NCBI GenBank assembly: GCA_964609965.1 | Contig: CAZSTS010000008.1 | Location: 41,881 to 105,880 of the forward strand | Direction of reading: 5' to 3' | DNA from: JAHJDR01 sp964609965 | Lineage (GTDB): Bacteria > UBA10199 > JADGCS01 | DNA: 64,000 nucleotides | Part shown: piece by piece, positions 23,001-31,225 of the stretch | Numbering within the stretch: the stretch's first letter is position 1 | How the letters are laid out: each line of letters starts with the position of its first letter | Notes under the pieces: generated by a model | Told to the model about the DNA's origin: nothing | Databases searched by the model: none | The model's input: only the letters and a program-made list of their open reading frames with translations | Translations under genes and position numbers: made by a program

Positions 23001-24359
23001 TTAGAATAATTTGTCTATTAGATCAGAAACGGTTTTAAAACGTAAGAGTTCGATATCATTAGTCAAGTTCGAAACCTTGGGTTTTGCTGGGCAGGCAAGC
23101 ATCTTGTATCCGAGCTTCTTTGCCTCCTTAATTCGGGCCTCAAAATAGTTCACAGATCTGATTTCACCATTGAGTCCAACCTCTCCAAGGGCCACGAGAT
23201 GGCCTGGAAGGGGCTTATTTTGATAGCTGCTGATCAAACTCATGAGAATTGCCAGGTCAGATGAGGGTTCATACAGCCTGAGGCCTCCCACAGCATTGAC
23301 GTAGATATCTTGATTATAGAGGTTAATACCTGAGGTTTTTTCTAACACAGCAATGATAAGAGATACGCGATTGTGGTCCAAACCAATGGCTGTTCTTCGT
23401 GGATTTGTTAGCTGCGATGAGCTGACAAGGGCTTGTAGTTCGGTCAAAATGGGCCTGGTTCCTTCAATGGCAGCTGTGACACAAGATCCAATGCTGTGTT
23501 CAGATTTTTCGCGCAAAAAATACTGACTGGGATTGGTAACTTCGATAAGACCTCTGGCAGACATTTCGAAAACACCGATTTCATTTGTGGAGCCATAACG
23601 ATTCTTGATCGTGCGTAAAATACGGTACTGGCCTGTGTTCTCCCCTTCGAAATATAGCACAGCGTCTACCATGTGTTCTAATATTTTTGGTCCTGCAATA
23701 GAGCCTTCTTTTGTCACATGCCCGATAAGAACAGTTGTTGTCCCTGTTGTTTTTGAAAAATACAAAAGCTTGGCTGTGCACTCTCTGACCTGTGATACAG
23801 AGCCTGGCGCTGATTCCAAGTGAGGTAGAAAAATCGTTTGAATGGAATCAATCACAAGCATTTGTGGCTTGATTTTTTGAACATGCTCCAAAATCCTGTC
23901 CATAGAATTTTCAGTTACAATAGTGAGATTGGATTTGATATTCAGGCGTTCTGCTCTGAGTTTGATCTGCTCCTTTGATTCTTCACCCGTGACATAAAGA
24001 ACAGAAATATTATTGAGCATGATGTTGTCGAGCGTTTGTAAGATAAGAGTTGATTTGCCAATGCCAGGGTCACCACCAAGAAGCACCATGGACCCAGGAA
24101 CAAATCCTCCTCCAAGGGCGCGGTCGAGTTCAGAGATCTGAGTTAAATAACGGGGTGTTTTATCTAAAGAGATTTCATTTAATTTTACAGGGCGTTCAGA
24201 TTGAAGGGAAATAATGCCTAGTTTATCTCTCTCTGTTGAGGCCTTAGATATTGTTTCTTCTACAAAAGTATTCCATTCCTCACAGGCAGGGCATTTGCCT
24301 AGCCATTTAGCTGATTGATGGCCACAGGAGTTACAAAAAAATGTTGTTTTAACTTTCAT
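23001..24359 (-). CDS. radA: DNA repair protein RadA
   Basis: Using the ATG at 24359 the product is 452 residues and begins at the four-cysteine zinc finger (CNSCGHQ...CPAC). A Walker A GGDPGIGKST lies near residue 86, followed by a RecA-like core, the KNRYGSTNEIG motif (KNRFG in most RadA) and a C-terminal Lon-like domain with VGLNGEIRSV. RadA promotes branch migration in recombination. The open frame to 24401 runs into intergenic repeats and is unlikely to be translated. Confidence 0.95.
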   Translation of the reverse strand: MKVKTTFFCNSCGHQSAKWLGKCPACEEWNTFVEETISKASTERDKLGIISLQSERPVKLNEISLDKTPRYLTQISELDRALGGGFVPGSMVLLGGDPGIGKSTLILQTLDNIMLNNISVLYVTGEESKEQIKLRAERLNIKSNLTIVTENSMDRILEHVQKIKPQMLVIDSIQTIFLPHLESAPGSVSQVRECTAKLLYFSKTTGTTTVLIGHVTKEGSIAGPKILEHMVDAVLYFEGENTGQYRILRTIKNRYGSTNEIGVFEMSARGLIEVTNPSQYFLREKSEHSIGSCVTAAIEGTRPILTELQALVSSSQLTNPRRTAIGLDHNRVSLIIAVLEKTSGINLYNQDIYVNAVGGLRLYEPSSDLAILMSLISSYQNKPLPGHLVALGEVGLNGEIRSVNYFEARIKEAKKLGYKMLACPAKPKVSNLTNDIELLRFKTVSDLIDKLF

Positions 24360-24410
24360 GGGGAGTGCGTAAATCGGAAGTGGAAGAAGTTCAAGGGGCA
24401 AAATATAATG

Positions 24411-24475
24411 AGCCTACGCACCAACGCTCCTACGATCCTACGCCAGACACCAGACTCTAGACGCCAGACACACAT
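24411..24475 (+). repeat. CTACGC / CCAGAC word repeats between radA and hemB
   Basis: Variants of CCTACGCACCAACGCTCC repeat from 24413 to 24440, then variants of CCAGACACCAGACTC from 24441 to 24470. The first word recurs almost exactly at 57985-58012, and the second resembles 41883-41899. They lie in the divergent gap between radA and hemB. Confidence 0.7.
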
Positions 24476-24536
24476 TCCATACAATTTGATAATTTTCCCA
24501 TAATCCGTTACTATTCGGCCCCCAATGGAGGTAAAC

Positions 24537-25511
24537 ATGCATTTTCCAACACATAGATCAAGGCGACTCAGGAATAGCAAAGGTATTAGAAGACTTGTCA
24601 GAGAAACAACACTCACAGCCGATGACCTTGTCATGCCCATTTTCCTGGTTCACGGCAAAGACAAAAAGGAACCCATTTCATCTATGCCAGGGATTTATCG
24701 CTTTAGTGTAGATCGCGTTGGAGAGCATGTGAAGCAACTTCAATCTTTGGGTATCCCTGCTGTGCTTCTTTTTGGTATCCCAGAAAAAAAGGACGACAAA
24801 GCCACAGGCGCTTGGGACAAGAATGGGATTATTCAACAAGGGATTAAAGTCATCAAAGAAACTGTTCCAGATCTTCTCGTTATGGCAGACCTTTGTCTTT
24901 GTGAATACACTGATCATGGCCATTGTGGACTCGTAAAAGATGGCAAGATACTCAATGATGAGTCTTTAGAAGTCTTGGCTAAGACAGCTGTGAGTCAGGC
25001 TAGAGCTGGGGCCGATATTATTGCACCCTCTGATATGATGGATGGCAGAATCAGTGCTGTGAGAACAGCTCTAGATAAAGAAGGTTTTCAAGACATGCTC
25101 ATTCTTTCATATGCTGCTAAATACGCTTCTTCTTTCTACGGTCCTTTTAGAGAGGCAGCAGAGGGCGCTCCACAGTTTGGTGACCGAAAAACTTATCAAA
25201 TGGATCCTGCTAATAGTCGCGAGGCCGTAAAAGAGATTTTACAAGATATCGAAGAAGGAGCTGACATGGTTATGGTTAAACCAGCGCTCCCTTATTTAGA
25301 TATCATCACACAGGCCAGAGAAGTCACAGCCCTTCCTTTGGGTGCCTACAATGTGAGCGGTGAATACTCTATGATTCATGCTGCTGCAGAACGTGGTTGG
25401 ATGGATTTAGAAAAAGCAGCCTTTGAATCAGTCACATCTATTAAACGCGCTGGCGCTGATTTCATTATCACTTATTTTGCGGAGATGTTGGCTGGGAAGA
25501 TGGGGTCTTAG
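24537..25511 (+). CDS. hemB: Delta-aminolevulinic acid dehydratase (porphobilinogen synthase)
   Basis: TGGAGG six bases before the ATG at 24537 selects this start over 24525. The 324-residue enzyme condenses two aminolevulinate molecules to porphobilinogen. The Zn-site cysteines are in DLCLCEYTDHGHCG; the two catalytic lysines lie in SYAAKYASSFYGPFR and MVMVKPALPYLD. It is a zinc-dependent type by its cysteines. hemC is elsewhere in the window at 43280, so the heme genes are dispersed. Confidence 0.96.
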   Translation: MHFPTHRSRRLRNSKGIRRLVRETTLTADDLVMPIFLVHGKDKKEPISSMPGIYRFSVDRVGEHVKQLQSLGIPAVLLFGIPEKKDDKATGAWDKNGIIQQGIKVIKETVPDLLVMADLCLCEYTDHGHCGLVKDGKILNDESLEVLAKTAVSQARAGADIIAPSDMMDGRISAVRTALDKEGFQDMLILSYAAKYASSFYGPFREAAEGAPQFGDRKTYQMDPANSREAVKEILQDIEEGADMVMVKPALPYLDIITQAREVTALPLGAYNVSGEYSMIHAAAERGWMDLEKAAFESVTSIKRAGADFIITYFAEMLAGKMGS

Positions 25512-25514
25512 GGT

Positions 25515-25640
25515 CGCGGTTATCGTTTATCGGTGACGAAGCTCGTATCGTTTAGGGGTAAGGGTAACGTCTCAAATCCACACGTAACCGTAACCGAGAG
25601 ACGAAACGGGCATCGTAACCCTAACCGATTTACGATATTC
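25515..25640 (+). repeat. Dispersed inverted repeat, copy B (GGTTAGGGTTACG words)
   Basis: Contains GTATCGTTTAGGGGTAAGGG on the left and CGTAACCGTAACCGAGAGAC, CGAAACGGGCATCGTAACCC and TAACCGATTTACG on the right, giving several inverted and direct copies of the same words as at 6290-6392. An open frame happens to run through it from 25533, but coding starts at 25644. Confidence 0.7.
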
Positions 25641-25643
25641 AAT

Positions 25644-26336
25644 ATGAACAAAGAGTGGCTCAAAACATCAGACGGTAGTTACACTCTCTATCGCAAAGAT
25701 CTCGATGAGATTTATCATTCGCGTTCCGGGGCTTTATCAGAATGCCATCACGTCTACTTAAAACCTTTTCTCGAACATCAAAAAAAACATCCCACAGATC
25801 ATTGGCGTGTTCTTGATATTGGCTTTGGTTTGGGATTCAACGGGCTTTGCTACGTAGACCATCTTTTCAAAAACAGTGTTCCCAAATCCATGGATATTCT
25901 ATCTGTTGAGAATGATTCCAGCCTGCTTGATCTTAAATTAGAACAAAAGCATCTTGGGTCTCATCAGTTTCATGATGAGGTTTTGCAACAGTTAGCACAT
26001 CTCAAAAAAGATCATCTGGCAAAAACAGATCACTTGAGTGCTTCGTTGATGCTCGGAGAGTTGGAGGTGCAGCTGGATCAGCTCATTAAAAAAGAAAAAG
26101 TCTTTGATGTGATTCTTCATGACCCTTTTGCGCCTGAAAAGAACCCTGAGTGCTGGACTCCAGAGATCTTTCAAAAGATCGCTCTCTGCTCTCATCCCAA
26201 AACAGTTCTTCTCACGTATTCTGTTTCAGCGAAGGTACGAACTTCTTTACAGGCAGCAGGGTTCAGCGTTACCAAGACTCAAGGGTTCGCTTCCAAGAGA
26301 GAACAGTTAGTTGCCTTTTATGTTAAGGAGCGCTAA
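25644..26336 (+). CDS. MnmC-like SAM-dependent methyltransferase (tRNA wobble uridine)
   Basis: The ATG at 25644 begins a 230-residue protein like the methyltransferase half of MnmC, without the oxidase domain. Visible are the SGALSECHHVYLKP N-terminal motif, the SAM loop VLDIGFGLGFNG, and the catalytic-end motif HDPFAPEKNPECWTPEIF. MnmC methylates nm5s2U to mnm5s2U at the wobble position of some tRNAs; stand-alone methyltransferases of this type occur in many bacteria. mnmA, the thiolase for the same base, lies at 38898. Confidence 0.8.
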   Translation: MNKEWLKTSDGSYTLYRKDLDEIYHSRSGALSECHHVYLKPFLEHQKKHPTDHWRVLDIGFGLGFNGLCYVDHLFKNSVPKSMDILSVENDSSLLDLKLEQKHLGSHQFHDEVLQQLAHLKKDHLAKTDHLSASLMLGELEVQLDQLIKKEKVFDVILHDPFAPEKNPECWTPEIFQKIALCSHPKTVLLTYSVSAKVRTSLQAAGFSVTKTQGFASKREQLVAFYVKER

Positions 26337-26349
26337 TATTCTCGTACTT

Positions 26350-27567
26350 ATGAAAAAAGGGATTTATTTCACAAGCTTTCGCAAGCCTCCGATTTTCAAC
26401 AGTCTACAAGATTCATTTGATTTAACAAAGGTAAGTAGCCTGTCACAGCTCAAAAAAGATTTTAGTAAGGGCAAGTTTGATTTTGTATTTGTTGATTTAG
26501 CAACGACCGACAAAACTCCCGCAGTTATTTTTTCACTCTATGATCTTGATCAAGAAATTCCCATTATCGTCCAAGGTGTGGCAGAGGCATCTAAAAAGAA
26601 TCCCTCAATCGAAAACACGTATTTTATTACAAAAAAGGTTTTGCCAAAAGACATTCATGAGTTGTTATCTTTTCATAAAGCCAAGCTAAAAGGTTCGTTG
26701 CAAACCCAATACCATAAGGGGGCTAGTCAGCATTATGACAATTTCTTTTTGCCCGAACAATCGCCTCTAGCAGTTGTTTTTACAGATGCTGAAAACAGTG
26801 TATTTTATTTGAATGAAAACGCTATGAAAATGCTGGATTTTAAGCCCAAAAATAGATTGTTTCAAAGTTATTTAGAGATCAAACATAGTAGCGGCAATGT
26901 TTTTAACAAAAACACTTCTTCTCAGGATAGTTTTTTTGAGTTCAGGTTGCTTCCTCATTCAGGCCGTTATGTAAACGTGTTTCAAAAAGCCGTTTTTTCA
27001 GAAAAGACCATAGTGGGGTATGTGTATTTCCTGGATGATGTCACAGACAAGCATAATCAAGCTGAGGGTATCAAAGAAGAAAAAGCCAAATACGAAAAAC
27101 TCACTGGGAGACTCAATGAGGTTTTGATTCACGAGTTAGATACAAATGCCTATAATGTAACTTACTTTAAAAGAAAACTCGATTTAGAGATCAAACATGC
27201 GCACAAAGCAAAGAGCGATGTTAAATTATTTTATTTTGCCCTGCCTCAATTAGATAAAAAAATTACAGATCACATGCACAAAAAGCTTTTGATTTCTCAG
27301 TCCACAAATTTTCTGCTCGATCTTTTTCCCGATCCTTACATTCTTGGGCATATTCATGATGGTCATTGGTTAGTGATTAGTCAAAGTGATTATCTGCATG
27401 TGAGTGGTGATGTTCCTCTGATTGCAGAACAGTTTAAAGACTATGTCATGCTTCTCTTAAGCCGCATGGAAATGCCTTTGAAGGTCGATGTTGTTTCAAA
27501 GGCCTTTGAAAATCTAGAGCTGTTTAAGAACAGTGATGAGATTTTGGATTCTCTCGGAATCTGTTGA
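26350..27567 (+). CDS. Degenerate signalling protein: receiver-like, PAS-like and GGDEF-like parts
   Basis: The 405-residue product is soluble and can be divided as follows: about 1-105 resembles a receiver domain (FDFVFVDLATTDKTPAV) without a clear acidic pocket; about 130-250 resembles a PAS domain (PLAVVFTDAENSVFYLNENAMKML, a classic PAS start); about 260-400 resembles a GGDEF fold lacking the GGDEF motif. All assignments are weak. The frame overlaps the methyltransferase 3' end by up to 26 bases if the upstream ATG at 26311 is used. It ends inside a repeat element. Confidence 0.55.
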   Translation: MKKGIYFTSFRKPPIFNSLQDSFDLTKVSSLSQLKKDFSKGKFDFVFVDLATTDKTPAVIFSLYDLDQEIPIIVQGVAEASKKNPSIENTYFITKKVLPKDIHELLSFHKAKLKGSLQTQYHKGASQHYDNFFLPEQSPLAVVFTDAENSVFYLNENAMKMLDFKPKNRLFQSYLEIKHSSGNVFNKNTSSQDSFFEFRLLPHSGRYVNVFQKAVFSEKTIVGYVYFLDDVTDKHNQAEGIKEEKAKYEKLTGRLNEVLIHELDTNAYNVTYFKRKLDLEIKHAHKAKSDVKLFYFALPQLDKKITDHMHKKLLISQSTNFLLDLFPDPYILGHIHDGHWLVISQSDYLHVSGDVPLIAEQFKDYVMLLLSRMEMPLKVDVVSKAFENLELFKNSDEILDSLGIC

Positions 27568-27676
27568 AAAATGCGCATCTACTGCGTTGGATAATAAATT
27601 TAATTCAATTACGTACTTTACGTACGCGCATTCATTAAATTTCTCATCGGCCTTGTATCGGCACATTTTTGAACAG
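27561..27676 (+). mobile_element. Possible MITE- or REP-like palindromic element
   Basis: The 116-bp unit starts CTGTTGAAAAATGCGC and ends GCACATTTTTGAACAG; the ends are inverted repeats (about 13 of 15 bases). Inside, ACGTACTTTACGTACG is a second palindrome and AAATTTAAT / ATTAAATTT is a third inverted pair. The stop codon of the upstream gene is within the left end. No transposase is present, and other copies were not seen in this window. Confidence 0.5.
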
Positions 27677-27691
27677 ATCCTGAGCAATAAC

Positions 27692-27747
27692 ATTTTTTTT
27701 CACGGGCCCCCAGTCAGCACAAGGCTGACAGCCCCAGTGAAAAAAAT
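27692..27747. terminator. Bidirectional hairpin between the signalling gene and coaX
   Basis: TTTTTTCACGGGCCCCCAGTCAGC pairs across ACAAG with GCTGACAGCCCCAGTGAAAAAA with a few mismatches. T-runs on both strands and a convergent setting suggest a two-way terminator. Confidence 0.75.
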
Positions 27748-27784
27748 ACTTCTCCTGTGGATATTATGTTTGGGGTGGGTTTGT

Positions 27785-28519
27785 CTAAGAGTTCCATTGA
27801 GAAATTAAGTTTAACCCCTGTAAGGTCAAATTAGGTTCGTGATGGGTTTGTTTCTCAAATTCCTCTACAAACAAAGGGGCAAGGCCGCCAGTGAGGACGA
27901 TGGTTAGTTTTCGATCCGTTTCTTTTTCGGCTCTTTTGATAAGAGATTCAAGCAGACCTAGGTAGCCAAAGTACAGACCTGAGTTCAAAGCATCTTTTGT
28001 ATTTCGTCCAATCACATGTGCGGGTTTTTCGAGTTCAATTTTCGTCAACTTAGAGGCGTTTTTAAATAGGTTATCAGCTGCTGTGACGAGTCCTGGAACA
28101 ATCATGCCGCCAATGAATTTTCCTTCCTTCAAAACAATGTCCAATGTTGTGGCTGTTCCCAAATCAATCACAATAAGGTCTTCTTTATATTTTTCGTAAG
28201 CTGCAGCAGCATTCAATATCCGATCTGTCCCTGCTTTTTCAGGGGAATCAATGTCTAGTGTGATGTTTAATTTTGATTCGTGTGTGACTTTGTAAGGTGT
28301 GATGTCTAATTTTTCCTGACAAGTTTTAATTAGCACGTTATCCATGTCGGGAACAACGCTTGCAAAAACAACTTTATTGATTTTTCCAGTATCAGTTTTG
28401 AATAACTCATCGGAGTCCAGTGTTTTATGAGTAGGAAGACGCCATGAAGATTCTAATTTGTTATCAGAAAACAATGCTACGACGATGTTTGAGTTTCCAA
28501 TGTCGATGGCTAAGAGCAT
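27785..28519 (-). CDS. coaX: Type III pantothenate kinase
   Basis: The 244-residue protein has the ASKHA fold with N-terminal phosphate loop DIGNSN, the pantothenate-binding GTDR-type motif (EKAGTDRILNAAA), and VIDLGTATTLDIV. It phosphorylates pantothenate, the first step of CoA synthesis. Length is slightly below the usual 255. Its start overlaps the end of birA by 10 bases, so the two are translationally coupled; this birA-coaX order is common. Confidence 0.93.
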   Translation of the reverse strand: MLLAIDIGNSNIVVALFSDNKLESSWRLPTHKTLDSDELFKTDTGKINKVVFASVVPDMDNVLIKTCQEKLDITPYKVTHESKLNITLDIDSPEKAGTDRILNAAAAYEKYKEDLIVIDLGTATTLDIVLKEGKFIGGMIVPGLVTAADNLFKNASKLTKIELEKPAHVIGRNTKDALNSGLYFGYLGLLESLIKRAEKETDRKLTIVLTGGLAPLFVEEFEKQTHHEPNLTLQGLNLISQWNS

Positions 28520-29244
28520 AAGCTGACATCTCCAGATATAATTGTTTTTATCTCATCTCCATCAGTTTTCACTGTCAAAAAGCCTTCATTATCCAAGCCG
28601 ATAAGGATTCCTTCACAAACAGGTGTTTCATTATCGCTGATTGAAACTCTGTTGTTTTTCCAAGCGAGGTTATTATTCACTTCTTCAATAAGCCATTCTT
28701 GGCCTTTCTTAAAACTGTTATCAAGAAGACTAGAAAATATATCTAAAAAAAGATCCAGGAAATCAGATTCATCAGTTGTTGTATTAGATTCAGCTAAAAC
28801 AGTCGTCAATATTGGTTGCAGTTCAGCTGGAAAGTCAGAGATTTGTGAATTGAGGTTTATTCCCACACCAATAATAGCAGCATTCTTTTCGGGCAGGGCG
28901 CTACTCAGTATACCTGCTACTTTAAGATCGCCAATAAGAACATCATTGGGCCATTTCACTAAGGCATTGATCTTGTATAAATGATTGATTGCTTGGCATA
29001 CAGCTAGACCTGGGAGGAGATTAAAAAGATAAGGTTTGTCTGCATGTTTTTCTGTATCGAGGGCCAAACTTATGTTTAAATTGCCGTTTGGGGCTATCCA
29101 TGTTCGATCATAACGACCTCGGCCTTTAGTCTGATTTTTGGCGATGAGAACAGTGCCTGTGGTTGCCGTTTCATCCAATAACCATTCATTGAGAAGGGTG
29201 TTAGTAGAAGGGCAAGAATCGATTTTTTTTACTGTCCAATTCAT
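28510..29244 (-). CDS. birA: Biotin--[acetyl-CoA carboxylase] ligase
   Basis: The ATG at 29244 gives a 244-residue enzyme without the DNA-binding domain of E. coli BirA, so it is a monofunctional (group I) ligase that does not repress bio genes. Motifs: STNTLLNEW, the biotin-binding GRGRYDRTW loop near residue 42, and KWPNDVLIGDLKVAGIL. The open frame reaches 29412, but the extra 56 codons are intergenic repeat. Followed by coaX with overlap. Confidence 0.93.
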   Translation of the reverse strand: MNWTVKKIDSCPSTNTLLNEWLLDETATTGTVLIAKNQTKGRGRYDRTWIAPNGNLNISLALDTEKHADKPYLFNLLPGLAVCQAINHLYKINALVKWPNDVLIGDLKVAGILSSALPEKNAAIIGVGINLNSQISDFPAELQPILTTVLAESNTTTDESDFLDLFLDIFSSLLDNSFKKGQEWLIEEVNNNLAWKNNRVSISDNETPVCEGILIGLDNEGFLTVKTDGDEIKTIISGDVSLCS

Positions 29245-29245
29245 A

Positions 29246-29330
29246 GGTGTTCCTCGTTTCTCGTGCTTCGTTCCTCGTGTTTCGATCCTCGTTCCTCGAG
29301 GCACAAGGCACCAAGTACTAGGCACGAAAA
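29246..29330 (+). repeat. TTCCTCGT / AGGCAC word repeats upstream of birA
   Basis: Variants of GTTCCTCGTTTCTCGT recur about five times from 29249 to 29299, then AGGCACAAGGCACCAAGTAC gives a second word from 29300 to 29328. They translate to an apparent N-terminal extension of birA, which I regard as non-coding. Confidence 0.7.
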
Positions 29331-29436
29331 GTTCTTGAGAGCCATGACTCGTTGTGTTACCCCGGTTCGAGTCTGAAGACAAAATGCCGGATATCGGACA
29401 TGGGGAATACATATTATTTAATGAAAGGACGCAGTC

Positions 29437-31194
29437 ATGGCAACATATAAAGTAGACGAACGAGATGTTAATTTTAATCTATTTGAATACCTTAATATTG
29501 GAGAGCTTTCATCCCTCGAACAGTTTAAAGATCATGGTGAAGAGATTTTTAAAATGGTTGTAACTGAGGCGCTCAAATTTGCCAAAAATGAATTAGATCC
29601 TCTTTACACTACAGGTGATAAAGAAGGCTGCCGCATAGAAGACGGAACAGTGTTTACCCCTAAAGGTTATAAAGAAGCTTATAAAAAAATTGGCGAAAAT
29701 GGATTTATCGGAATTGACACACCAGTCACTTATGGTGGCCAGGGACTTCCTATTGGCGTCGCAACAGCTGTAGGTGAATTTACTATTGGTTCAAATGTTT
29801 CTTTTTCGTTGTACTCAGGCCTCACACGCGGGGCTTCTAATTTGATTGAAACATTTGGTGACGAAAAACTTGCTGCTCGTTTCTGTCCACAACTGTACAG
29901 TGGTGAATGGACAGGGACTATGTGTCTCACGGAACCTCAAGCAGGTTCCGCTGTTGGCGACATTAAAACAACTGCTAAAGCCGGTGATGATGGCACTTAT
30001 TCTATCAAAGGAAATAAACTTTTTATCACTGGTGGGGATCATGATCTCACATCAAATATCATTCACCTCGTTTTAGCCAGAGTCGAAGGCGACGCTCCTG
30101 GCACTAAAGGTATTTCTCTTTTTCTCGTTCCTAAAATTTGGGTCAACGAAGACGGTTCTCTTGGAGAACTCAATGATGTGAATTGTGTGAATATTGAACA
30201 CAAAATGGGTATCAAAGCTTCTGCCACATGTTCTCTTAACTTTGGCGAAGAAGGCAAGTGCCGTGGTTACTTGATCGGAGAACAAAGCAAAGGCATGAAG
30301 TATATGTTTAAGTTGATGAATGAAGCCCGCCTCATGACAGGGATGCAAGGCATGGCCATTGCAGCATCAGCCTATCAGAACGCAGTTTCTTTTGCTCAAG
30401 AAAGAGTTCAAGGTGGTAAAACTCTCATTATTGACTATCCTGATGTCCGTCGCAATTTAGCTTTGTGTCGTGCATGGACAGAAGGTATGAGAGGGTTGCT
30501 TTATTTTACTGGCAAATGTCTTGACCTAGCCGAACACCATGCTGATGAAGCTCAACGTGAAAAATATCAAAACAGAGCTGATCTTCTCACCCCAATTTGC
30601 AAAGCCTATTGTACAGACACAGGGTTTAAGGTGACCGAATTAGTTGTTCAGGTTTTTGGTGGTTATGGTTATTGTTCAGAGTACCCAGCAGAGCAGTACA
30701 TGCGAGACATCAAGATTGCCTCTCTTTATGAAGGAACAAACGGTATTCAGGCCATGGATTTGATGGGTCGTAAATTAGCCATAAAAGATGGCCAACTATT
30801 TAGAGAGTTTTATGAAGACTTAAGCCAGTTTTGCTCTAAACATGAAGGCCATGCTGAATTAAAGGATGAAATAACAGCTCTGAAAAAATCTATTGATACA
30901 GTGGCTCAAGTAGCAATGAAAATTGCTGAGTGGGGCATGGGTGGCGATAAAATCAAGCCACTCTCCAGTGCCACTCCATTCTTAGAGCTTTGTGGTCATG
31001 CGACTTTAGCGCATATTCTTTTAGAGCAAGCTGTTATAGCCCAACAAAAAATTGCTGATGGCAAAGACGATGTTTTCTATCGTAACAAAATCAGAACAGC
31101 AAAGTTCTTTGCTTATCACATTCTTCCTTTTGTTCAAATGAGAGCCAAAGAAATCTTAAGTGAAGATTTGAGTGCCATGGAGATGGAATACTAG
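29437..31194 (+). CDS. Acyl-CoA dehydrogenase, long form with C-terminal domain
   Basis: The 585-residue flavoenzyme has the acyl-CoA dehydrogenase core (about 40-470) with MCLTEPQAGSAVGD (FAD and substrate), and catalytic Glu in SLYEGTNGIQAMDLMGRKL. A C-terminal helical extension (about 480-585) is typical of the large bacterial group used in beta-oxidation of fatty acids. The ribosome binding site AAAGGA precedes the ATG. glpD follows 31 bases downstream on the same strand, so lipid catabolism genes are linked. Confidence 0.93.
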   Translation: MATYKVDERDVNFNLFEYLNIGELSSLEQFKDHGEEIFKMVVTEALKFAKNELDPLYTTGDKEGCRIEDGTVFTPKGYKEAYKKIGENGFIGIDTPVTYGGQGLPIGVATAVGEFTIGSNVSFSLYSGLTRGASNLIETFGDEKLAARFCPQLYSGEWTGTMCLTEPQAGSAVGDIKTTAKAGDDGTYSIKGNKLFITGGDHDLTSNIIHLVLARVEGDAPGTKGISLFLVPKIWVNEDGSLGELNDVNCVNIEHKMGIKASATCSLNFGEEGKCRGYLIGEQSKGMKYMFKLMNEARLMTGMQGMAIAASAYQNAVSFAQERVQGGKTLIIDYPDVRRNLALCRAWTEGMRGLLYFTGKCLDLAEHHADEAQREKYQNRADLLTPICKAYCTDTGFKVTELVVQVFGGYGYCSEYPAEQYMRDIKIASLYEGTNGIQAMDLMGRKLAIKDGQLFREFYEDLSQFCSKHEGHAELKDEITALKKSIDTVAQVAMKIAEWGMGGDKIKPLSSATPFLELCGHATLAHILLEQAVIAQQKIADGKDDVFYRNKIRTAKFFAYHILPFVQMRAKEILSEDLSAMEMEY

Positions 31195-31225
31195 ATGCTG
31201 GATATCAGAAGTTAGTTGCAAATAA

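Noticed and set aside
24411..24475. Tandem words resembling a CRISPR array
   Set aside because: Units are under 20 bases, imperfect and without unique spacers of even length; no cas genes are in the window.
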